This document shows, piece by piece, positions 54,133-64,000 of a DNA stretch of 64,000 nt. The position numbers were made by a program, and so were the translations under genes. Source of the stretch: Mactra quadrangularis (Eukaryota; Mollusca; Bivalvia; Venerida; Mactridae); NCBI GenBank assembly GCA_025267735.1, contig CM046304.1, positions 2,914,001 through 2,978,000 on the forward strand, read 5' to 3'. Below the pieces are notes generated by a model that did no database searches, was not told the origin of the DNA, and was given only the letters and a program-made list of their open reading frames with translations. Each line of letters begins with the position of its first letter. Within the stretch, counting starts at the first letter, position 1.

Positions 54133-55887
54133 ATGTCGCCCCGAGCGCTTGCATTGTTGAACGCACCTCTGTTTCTTATCGCGAAAATCCGATTAGAATT
54201 GTATATACATTTTAGAATTGTATATTCATAACAGGTATGTAATAAAATAATTCAATTAATATTAAAGAAATCAATGACGATGTTTAATGTAAAGTATTTT
54301 AAATATTGAATACAAAAATCTGTTTTACACAAAAGCTGTTGGTAACAATAATAATAATTATCATTATGAAATTCGGGAGTGTTTCAAATTTTAATTACTT
54401 AATTTACAAATGTAATGATAATTGTGTTTGTCAAGTGTTAAAACATGTACATGTTATAATGTGTCATCGTTAAAGTATGAAGTGTGACATACATTCGTTC
54501 AACTAATCACGCATTTGTTCATGTTTCAATTATGCTTGGAAAACTTTTTTTTAAATATTCACTAATTGTATACAACAACAAAAAAAACCTTTTTAAGCGC
54601 AAACATTTAAAAATTGTTTATGGCAAACAAAATAAATTGTATCAACTCGTGAAATTGGGTTTATTTAAATTCATAATTTCACGTTAATCTAAAATTCCCT
54701 AATTAACAATATTACTTATATATGCCCCCTTTAAATCGGAACATATTTGCTTCTTTCATATCTTAGCAAGCGTTAAAAACCTTTTTTTATAAGCAATTCA
54801 TTATAGAATAACCAATAAACATTTGGGCGAGTAATTACACTTTTGTATGTTGTTTTATGATATATGGAAACATTTTTCTAGCGATCAATATCATGGTAAG
54901 TATATTTCTATGACTAATTGCACAAAATGATTGTGATTTTACTATCACCTCGTTTACAACTAGTGTGTTTTGAACTAGTATTTCTAATATTAGAGTAACA
55001 ACTATTATTTAGCCCTATAAAAATGCGTTTGTTTAAGTTTTAAATTCTTGGGTGAATCAAAACTTATCCGCACGGATGTAATTTAGAAGGGCATTTTTTA
55101 TCAACTAGACATTAATTATTCTATTGCTTTAAGTTGTATATGAAGTTTTTTTATAATAAGTTTGTAATAAAAGCAAAAACTAAAACATTTGGACGTATAA
55201 TAAGGTTTTTATAGGTAGTTCTATGATATGAAAATGTCCACTCAGATATATCAACTGAGAAAAATTATAGAATTTCATACAGTATATTGAAGACTACTTT
55301 TTGGTATTATTTGATCGCATTTTTTTTCTTTTTTCTTTTTAGTATTTCAAGTATGGTATAAAATCTTTTAAATTTAATAAAAAATATAGCATTTGGACAC
55401 ATAATAATGCTTTTGTAGGGATTTTTATCTTGTCCGGAAAATCCAAAATGGATTCTGCGGATAAAATTTCTTTGATATCATAGCGTATTTTGGAATGCCT
55501 ATTAGTACTGAATTAATCCAAATAATTGATTTTTTAAATTTTATATCTCAAGTCTGATATAATATCTTCTTTCTGAAAGAAAAAAAACAACATTTTATCT
55601 ACAAATAATGCTGTAGTAGGAAGTTTTATCTTGTCCGGGGAATTCAAATTGGATTTCACGGATAAATTTTTATGTAAAATTAACCAAACTTTAGACGTAA
55701 AGTTTGGGTTCATTTAAATTCATGATTTCAATTTTTTACTTTTATGATTAATTGGATGTGTCTAAAATATTATACACAAAAAATCATGAAAATAATAATA
55801 ATGCTTTTACAGCTCTTTAAACATTCTTGATATTTTATCCGCGGAATTCGATAATTTATCCGCCGAATAAACCAGCCCGCGCTAGCT

Positions 55888-56751
55888 AGCGATCGCCTTG
55901 CGGAACGTGCCCATAATACTTTATTACATATATTTAATGTGTACACGTCAATTATCAAGCTTCGTAAACTAGTATATATAAGATTTACGTATCATGATTA
56001 TTTTAATAATTGACTGAATATTTGTCAACGAGATACTGGTCGCCGACGTTAAACCCACAGAAAAGAGGAACCGTGTATCCGTAGCAGACGAAACATACCG
56101 GTGATCGGTTTACTTTCTCGGATTATTCCTCGAGATATCAGACAAGCTAAGATGGTTACATCATATCAGCACGCTCATTCTGAAATAGTGATACGAACAT
56201 TAAAATGTATTCGGATGGCTGATCCAAATATCCGGATAGACAATTCGGCTCCGCTTGACATCCCTATTCAATACACATAATAACTACAGTTTGAATCCAA
56301 AAGTTACCTTATAACCCATGTTAACGTTTTCTGCGTTCCATATTTCCTGTTTTGTGGGCGTATTTTTTTATTCCCGATATTATGATAATCTTATGTGCTT
56401 CTGGAATTTTATGTAAAATATTTTTAGTGCTTAGTTATATGAAATTATCACATTATTATATATTTAAACCTTTCTCTGTAATACACATGTTTGAAAAGTT
56501 GAGCCCCTTCATATACCCCAAAAAGTAGATTTTGTAGTAAGCTTGCTATACTGATTTCTCAAAATTGACGTATATAGGTGTTCTTCGAACAGCTAAAAAT
56601 GGCTATTAAATGTTGCTTGACCAAACTCAACGATTGTATATTGTCCCACTGTGGAATCGTACCCCCGATTTTTTTGTTTGTAGGTAGACGCAATAACAAC
56701 TAAGCTACCTGGACGGAGTCCAGATAAAATTTATCATCTGTTTTATTTCAG
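55888..56751. other. upstream region of the Thr-rich mini-exon gene
   Basis: Probably includes intron sequence (the ATG must lie upstream of 56752 in a separate exon). A tRNA-derived SINE remnant of family C type occupies ~56611-56712 on the minus strand (GGTACGATTCC B box). I could not identify the first exon or promoter. Confidence 0.4.
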
Positions 56752-59700
56752 ACAAAATATTATCAAAAATATGCATTGGTGTTATGTTTACTACTAGATT
56801 CAACACACTTTGTTTTTGCTGGTAAGCTATTGTTATATTTGTCTATGACTTATCTTTTTATGAAAACAAAATATTTTAGTTCGTACAAAATAACATTATG
56901 TGTTTGTGTAAACATTAAAATAAACCAATCCATTCCAAAGTAAGCGCAATATTGAAAATAGAGTTTGTCTAGTTTATTTTAACAAAATTAGTGTGGCGGA
57001 TAAACCACCAACCCCTTAGTGAATCATTCATGAAATTTAAGAACGCTAAAAGAACCATTACACCAACAAGACCCTTCAAATCATATTAAAATTTATACCT
57101 TATAAGAGAGTTGATATTATTTACTTGTTTTTTTTTTATATAATTATTATATAATAATATAATATTTCTAAATATATTTATTAATACCCGTTTTTGACAA
57201 TTAGAATTGTCCTTTGATAGATTGACGCACCAAGTTAAAATAATTACACTCATCTTTTGATAGATTGACACGCCAAGTTAAAATAATCAAACTCATCTTT
57301 TGATAGATTGACACGCCAAGTTAAAATAATTACACTCATCTTTTGATAGATTGACACGCCAAGTTAAAATAATCAAATTATCTTTTGATAGATTGACACG
57401 CCAAGTTAAAATAATTACACTCATCTTTTGATAGATTGACGCGCCAAGTTAAAATAACTACACTCATCTTTTGATAGATTGACGCACCAAGTTAAAATAA
57501 TTACACTCATATTTTGATAGATTGACACGACAAGTTAAAATAATTACACTCATATTTTGATAGATTGACACGCCAAATTTAAAAAAAAATACTTATAATT
57601 GTGTTGTTTTTGTTTGTTTTGCAGGTACAACTACTACAACAGGTAAATACACAGTTTGTTTTTTTTTAAATAAAATTTAGTTCCATTCCCCAAATTACTT
57701 ACTTCAAAGCTAAGTGTGGAGCTTTCTGAAACCATATAGTTGACCTAAATACATTTAAAAATTGTTTATGTTTGAGTTGTCCCTATCTATGGAATAGACG
57801 TCCATATACATAATTATATTACTTTCACATCGCAAGTTGCACAAAACATAAATTCATATGAATCTCATCAGTATACATAAAAGATAATTTGTGGAACAAT
57901 AATGAATATTGCGACTGCCGCATTGTAGAGGAAATGAGTTAAACCCGTCGTTTGAGTTCGTTTAGATCGCCATTTTCTGTAACCTAATAAATAATTGTCA
58001 TTCTTTGTTAAATTATTAGGAATGTAAGACATATAAGACTTAAAATGCTATTGTTTTAGTAAGCTAACCGATAAAATGCACATTGCACTTTAGCAATATG
58101 GTCGATTGATCACAACAATACGTAATGCAGACTGTCCTTAATACAATGTACCTTATTAAACATGAGCCATAATATATTTCAAATGCGAATTTACATAACT
58201 CTGTATGTAATTCAATTCAGTCTACTACATGTATTTGTTAAAAAAAGCTTTTATTAGTATAAAATGTTTTTAATGCTTATGTTATAATTTTTTTCAGGGG
58301 CACCTGTTGATGGGACAACAACTACACTAGGTATTGTCTTACATTGTATCTATTCATATTTATGGTTTATTCAGAATAAAAGAGCATTCAGAACAAGATT
58401 TAGTTCCTTTTCTAAAATTACTTCAAAGCTAAGTGAAGCTTCGTGAAACCAAATAGTTGACCTAAATACATGTAAAAGTTGTATATGTTTGAGTTGTCCC
58501 TACCTATAGAATAGACGCCCATTTACATATATTACTTTCACATCTCAAGTTGCACAAAAACATGAATTCCTGTGCACCTCATCGGTTAACATAGAGAAAA
58601 CAAATTAACAGTTTTGGAACTATACAGTATTTTGCAGCCGAGGCGCATCGGTAGAGCAAATGATTTCAAACCCGTTGATTGAGTTTGATTAGACCGCAAT
58701 ATTTTGTCGACTTATAAATAATTGTCATTCTTTATTTACTTAAAAGAAATGTAAGACATATATGACTTAATAGGCTATTGTTTTAGTAAGCTAACCGATA
58801 AAATGCACATTGCACTTTAGCAATATGGTCCATTGGTCACAACAATACTTAATACAGACTGTCCTTAATACCTTATAAAACATGAAGCATAATACATTTC
58901 AAATGCTAATTAAAATAACTATTACCGTAATGCAATACAGTCTACTACATGTATTTGTTTAAAAAAGCTTTTATTAGTATAAAATGTTTTTAATGCTTAT
59001 GTTATAATTGTTTTCAGGGGCACCTGTTGATGGGACAACAACTACACTAGGTATTGTCTTACATTGTATCTATTCATATTTATGGTTTATTCAGAATAAA
59101 AGAGCATTCAGAACAAAATTTAGTTCCTTTTCTAAAATTACTTCAAAGCTAAGTGAAGCTTCGTGAAACCATATAGTTGACCTGATTACATGTAAAAGTT
59201 GTATATGTTTGAGTTGTCCCTACCTACAGAATAGACGCCCATATACATATATTACTGTCACATCGCAAGTTGCACAAAGCACATGAATTCCTGTGCACCT
59301 CATCGGTTAACATAGAGAAAACAAATTAACAGTTTTGGAACTATACCGTATTCTGCAGCTGAGACGCATCGGTAGAGCAAATGATTTCAAACCCGTTGAT
59401 TGAGTTTGATTAGACCGCAATATTTTGTCGACTTATAAATAATTGTCATTCTTTATTTACTTAAAAGAAATGTAAGGCATATATGACTTAATAGGCTATT
59501 GTTTTAGTAAGCTAATTGATAGAATGCACATTGCATTTTCGCAATATGGTCCATTGTTCACCACAAAACTTAATGCAGACTGTCTTTAACACTTTATAAA
59601 ACATGAAACATAATACATTTCAAATGCTAATTAAAATAACTATTACCGTAATGCAATACAGTCTACTACATGTATTTGTTTAAAAAAGCTTTTTATAGTA

Positions 59701-62700
59701 TAAAATGTTTTTAATGCTTATGTTATAATTGTTTTCAGGGGCACCTGTTGATGGGACAACAACTACACTAGGTATTGTCTTACATTGTATCTATTCATAT
59801 TTATGGTTTATTCAGAATAAAAGAGCATTCAGAACAAAATTTAGTTCCTTTTCTAAAATTACTTCAAAGCTAAGTGAAGCTTCGTGAAACCATATAGTTG
59901 ACCTGATTACATGTAAAAGTTGTATATGTTTGAGTTGTCCCTACCTACAGAATAGACGCCCATATACATATATTACTGTCACATCGCAAGTTGCACAAAG
60001 CACATGAATTCCTGTGCACCTCATCGGTTAACATAGAGAAAACAAATTAACAGTTTTGGAACTATACCGTATTCTGCAGCTGAGGCGCATCGGTAGAGCA
60101 AATGATTTCAAACCCGTTGATTGAGTTTGATTAGACCGCAATATTTTGTCGACTTATAAATAATTGTCATTCTTTATTTACTTAAAAGAAATGTAAGGCA
60201 TATATGACTTAATAGGCTATTGTTTTAGTAAGCTAACTGATAGAATGCACATTGCATTTTCGCAATATGGTCCATTGTTCACAACAAAACTTAATGCAGA
60301 CTGTCTTTAACACTTTATAAAACATGAAACATAATATATTTCAAATGCTAATTAAAATAACTATGACTGTAATGCAATACCGTCTACTACATGTATTTGT
60401 TTAAAATGTTTTTCTTATTATAAAATGTATTTAATTCTTATGTTATAATTGTTTTCAGGGGTACCTGTTGATGGTACAACAACTACACCAGGTATTGTAT
60501 TACATGTATCTATGCATATTTATAGTTTATTCAGAATAAAAGAGCATTCAGAACAAAATGTAGTTCCTTTTCTTAAATTTCTTTCTTCAAAGCTGAGTAA
60601 AAGCTTCGTTAAACCATACAGTTGACCTAAATACATGTACAAAATGTCCATGTTGGAGTTGTCCCTTCCTATAGAATAGACGCCCATTTACATATATTAC
60701 TTTCACATCTCAAGTTGCACAAAAACATGAATTCCTGTGCACCTCATCGGTTAACATAGAGAAAATAAATTAACAGTTTACAGTTTTGAGACTATACCGA
60801 ATACTGCGACAGAGGCGCATCGGTATAGCAAATTATTTTAAACCTGTTGATTGAGTTCAATTAGACCGCAATATTTTGTCCACTTATAAATAATTGTCAT
60901 TCTATATTAACTTAAAAGAAACATAAGACATATATGACTTAATAGGCTATTGTTTTGGTAAGCTAACCGATAGAATGCACATTGCACCTTAGCAATATGT
61001 TCCTTTGTTCAAAACAAAACTTAATACAGACTGTCCTTAATACCTTATAAAACATGAGACATAATATATTTTAAATGCTAATTGAAATAACTATAACCGA
61101 AATGCAATACAGTCTACTACATGTATTTGTTTAAAAAGTTTTCATTATTATAAAATGTATTTAATTCTTATGCTATAATTGTTTTCAGGGGCACCTGTTG
61201 ATGGGACAACAACTACACCAGGTATTGTCTTACATTGTATCTATTCATATTTATAGTTTATTCAGAATAAAAGAGCATTCAGAACAAAATTTAGTTCCTT
61301 TTCTGAAATTACTTTCTTCAAAGCTAAGTGAAGCTTCGCGAAACCATATAGTTGACCTAAATACATGTAAAAATTGTATATGTTTGGGTTGTCCCTACCT
61401 ATAGAATAGACGCCCATATACATATATTACTGTCACATCGCAAGTTTCACAAAGCACATGAATTCCTGTGCACCTCATCGGTTAACATAGAGAAAACAAA
61501 TTAACAGTTCTGGAACTAAACCGTAATTTGCAGCCGAGGCGCATCGGTAGAGCAAATGATTTCAAACCCGTTGATTGAGTTTGATTAGACCGCAATATTT
61601 TGTCGACTTATAAATAATTGTCATTCTTTATTTACTTAAAAGAAATGTAAGACATATATGACTTAAAAGGCTATTGTTTTAGTAAGCTAACCGATAAAAT
61701 GCACATTGCACTTTAGCAATATGGTCCATTGGTCACAACAATACTTAATACAGACTGTTCTTAATACCTTATAAAACATGAAACATAATATATTTCAAAT
61801 GCTAATTACAAAAACAACAACTGTAATTTAATACAGTCTACAACATGTATTTGTTTAAAAAACAATTATCATTGTAAAATATATTTAATTCTTATGATAT
61901 TATTGTTTTCAGGGGCACCTGTTGATAAGACAACAACTACACCTGGTATTGTATTACATTTATCTATTTATATTTATAGTTAATTCAGAATAAAAGAGCA
62001 TTGTACTTAGAATATAACATAGCAATAAAGAATGGCACTTTAACAATTTACATTTGATAATATAAATTTTGTGTAGTTAAAAATATTAAAATACATATAT
62101 GGCAACAAAAATGTTTATGGAAATACAAATGTATGTTGATTTAATTTTAATTATACCATGTGAAGCCACAATTATTCAAGGATAGCACAAAAAGAGCGAA
62201 CTCTTATGTCTTTTGTAGTCCCAATAGATGAGTGTGGTTAACATAGAGAGGTTACATTGAATTGAAACAAACCATAAAGAAAAATATCATATAATCTTCT
62301 TAAAAATATCACAAAGTTTGGAGTTAAATGGTTGTTAATAGTACTTGCTGTCATAAGTTAGGAGAAAATATAAAATAAAAATATCACAGGTTAAGTGTAA
62401 TCACATATTTAAAAAACAATGAAAACTGGTACATGTACTTGAAATCATCATTCAGTATGTTGTACTGTATATTAAATTTATTATATCATTATCTATGGCA
62501 ACACTTATTTCAATTTATCATACATGTATTATACATATATTTGTCTAGAAAATAAGTTTTTTTGTAAGTACACGAATATATATTGAAAGGGGAGATTATC
62601 TAAGGACCGATGATAAAAGGGGAGGTTATTTATGGACACTTGTTTGCTTGTTTGTTGTACTTAAAGATACACTTTCATTTTATAGCTTCAAAAAGGGTTT

Positions 62701-63706
62701 TGTTTTTGTATTTAACATTTATTATGAATATTGTATGTTATTGTCCTTTTAATTTCTGACTCTTCCTTTTGTAGGGGAGACACATAAGTATGTTATATTT
62801 TGGTACAGTTCCGAAATATTTATTCTTATGAAAACAACAGTTCAGTACGTGTGACCCAAAAGAGTTGATATTAGTCACATAGTTTTTAAATAAGTAATAG
62901 AATGTTTCTGAGTATGTTCATTCATCCTCGTTTTTTGACAACTAGACTGGCCTTTTGATAGATTGACATGCCAAATTAAAATGATATAATTACCTATAAT
63001 TGTGTTGTTTTGTTTAATTTGCAGGATTTACTACTACATTAGGTAAATAAACAGTTAGTTATTTAAACAAAATTTAGTTCCTTTTCCAAAATTACTTTCT
63101 CCAAAGCTAAGTGTGGAGCTTTGTGAAACCATATAGTTGACCTAAATACATGTAAACATGTTGTTTATGTTGGAGTTGTCCCTACATGTAGAATAGACGC
63201 CCATTTACATATATTTTCACATCGCTAGTTGCACAAAAACACGAATTCATTCGAAACTCACCAGTATACATAAAAATAATTTGTGGAACAATAATGAATA
63301 CTGCTACTGAGGCGCATTGGTAGAGGAAATGAGTCAAACCCGTCGTTTGAGTTCGTTTAGATCGCCATTTTCTGTGACGTAATTAATAATTGTCATGGTT
63401 TGTTAACTTAATAGAAATGTGAGTCATATATGAATTTAAAGGCTATTGTTTAGTAGCTATCCGATAGCAAGCACATTGCACCTTAGCAATATGGCCCATT
63501 GTTTTCAACGAAACTTAATCCAGACTGCCCTTAATACCTTATGAAACTTGACACACAATATATATAAAAACAAATCAATATAACTGTATTGCAATACAGT
63601 CTACTACTTGTATTTGTTTAAATAAGCTTTTTATATAAAATGTATTTTATTCTCATGATAATATTGTTTTCAGGGGCACCTGTTGATGGGACAACAACAG
63701 CACCAG
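56752..63706 (+). CDS. secreted Thr-rich repeat protein encoded by tandem mini-exons (partial, continues past window)
   Basis: Exon 56752-56821 reads TKYYQKYALVLCLLLDSTHF and VFA-G, a signal-peptide-like core with an AxA-like end. It starts in phase 0 with no ATG, so the initiator is in an upstream exon; it ends in phase 1. Then come mini-exons, all phase 1 to phase 1: type A, 18 bp, at 57625-57642 (G-TTTTT) and 63025-63042 (G-FTTTL); type B, 33 bp, at 58298-58330, 59018-59050, 59739-59771, 60459-60491, 61189-61221, 61913-61945 and 63674-63706 (G-APVDGTTTTL or variants with V, K, P, A). The spliced product would be a signal peptide plus an 11-residue Thr-rich repeat, a good substrate for mucin-type O-glycosylation. 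Exons can be skipped without frame loss. No domain or stop is seen; the 3' end is outside. Function unknown. Confidence 0.65.
57209..57590. repeat. 43-bp tandem repeat before the first mini-exon
   Basis: About nine copies of a 43-bp unit with core TTTTGATAGATTGACACGCC and AAGTTAAAATAATTACACTC. One diverged copy precedes the second type-A mini-exon (~62950), so the unit belongs to the ancestral type-A block and expanded only here. Confidence 0.9.
57643..61945 (+). repeat. ~720-bp tandem array, each unit carrying one mini-exon
   Basis: Units end at 58330, 59050, 59771, 60491, 61221 and 61945, giving spacings of 720, 721, 720, 730 and 724 bp. The first unit after the type-A exon is diverged at its start. 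Units 59051-59771 and 59772-60491 are nearly identical; others differ by scattered changes. Intron sequence is conserved along its whole length (for example TTTAGTTCCTTTTCTAAAAT, GTTGACCT, GAATAGACGCCCAT), so the array arose by recent unequal exchange. Confidence 0.95.
61946..63020. other. diverged spacer inside the mini-exon gene
   Basis: After the sixth type-B exon the 720-bp pattern breaks. The region ~62490-62600 (CTATGGCAACACTTATTTCA, GTACACGAATATATA) recurs at 63749-63840, pointing to a larger duplication block containing a type-A and a type-B exon. A GTAG-GGGAGACACATAA-GTATGT string at ~62770 imitates an exon but its phase does not fit. Confidence 0.6.
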
Positions 63707-64000
63707 GTATTGTCTTACATTTATCTATTCATATTTTATTTATAAACTATGGCAACACTTATTTCAATTTTACATACGTGCATTATACGTATTTGTCAAG
63801 AAAATAAACCTTTTATAAGTACACGAATATATAGAAAGGGGACACAATTAAAGGACCCAGGGCTCGAATTGAAGCTCGCATACTCGCAAAATGCAAGTGG
63901 ATTTTACAAATTGCGAGTAACTTTTATTCTAACTCGCAAATTTTCGGGAGTTGAAATCGCTACAAAAATGTTTCTGTCTAAACTAATGAGACTCAAATAA

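Larger units (their letters stand above)
52219..55878. mobile_element. 3.66-kb foldback element with ~1-kb terminal inverted repeats, MULE-like target duplication
   Basis: The left arm (52219 to ~53215) and right arm (~54866 to 55878) are inverted copies, about 90% alike by eye. Examples are GCGGATAAATTATCGAATTC / GAATTCGATAATTTATCCGC and GATGTGTCTAA / TTAGACACATCC. The 9-bp GCGCTAGCT flanks both ends (52210-52218, 55879-55887), the length made by Mutator-type transposases. The 1.65-kb interior has no transposase frame; it holds a nested TA-flanked MITE (53433-53777) and a GC-rich palindrome (54102-54132). A long-TIR non-autonomous MULE is my best reading. The palindromic content of the 9-mer means the duplication is not beyond doubt. 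Confidence 0.8.

Noticed and set aside
62771..62783. Extra mini-exon GGGAGACACATAA between AG and GTATGT
   Set aside because: 13 bp breaks the strict phase-1/phase-1 rule, the coding content is not Thr-rich, and no copy occurs in other units.
63749..64000. Open frame at the window end
   Set aside because: Begins in duplicated intronic sequence (also at 62495) where the frame is closed; it has repeat-like ACTCGCAAA phrases and looks non-coding, though the edge prevents certainty.

Overview
The window is eukaryotic nuclear DNA: AT-rich, with genes split into many short exons by GT-AG introns, and full of tRNA-derived SINEs, short terminal-inverted-repeat elements and LINE fragments. The recurring ACATGTA-type motifs, the SINE families and the protein divergence suggest a mollusc, probably a bivalve; this is inference, not a species call. 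LAYOUT: 1-3.8 kb holds repeats plus a doubtful minus-strand terminal exon. A promoter-like block at about 3.8-4.1 kb leads into a CABIN1 orthologue (calcineurin-binding protein, TPR subunit of the HIRA histone H3.3 chaperone complex) on the + strand. I reconstructed 39 coding exons from 4095 to 40856; every splice phase is consistent and they give about 2,811 residues. Tail to tail with it, on the - strand (48097 to 42150), is a five-exon gene for a 1,076-residue protein with nine C2H2 zinc fingers. From 48.2 to 56.7 kb there is mostly mobile DNA: nested palindromes, a 5'-truncated LINE with target-site duplication sitting inside a short signal-peptide-like reading frame, and a 3.66-kb element with ~1-kb terminal inverted repeats and a 9-bp flanking repeat. 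From 56.75 kb to the window end runs an unrecognised + strand gene: a signal-peptide-like exon followed by a tandem array of tiny phase-1 exons (18 or 33 bp), each coding a Thr-rich unit, repeated about every 720 bp and continuing beyond the window. THE MOST UNUSUAL SIGNALS: (1) the tandem mini-exon array, which predicts a secreted, probably O-glycosylated protein of variable repeat number. (2) A perfect-period 133-bp triplication of one CABIN1 exon; the exon is 85 bp (not a multiple of 3), with 48-bp spacers, so only one copy can be used per mRNA. (3) Eight upstream copies of the 5' part of another CABIN1 exon, one of them split by a pogo-like element exactly at TA. (4) A cluster of SUMO-interaction-like motifs in the acidic CABIN1 tail. 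CABIN1 and the zinc-finger gene are both nuclear, but nothing in the sequence ties them functionally. No operons, CRISPR arrays, rRNA or intact tRNA genes were seen.
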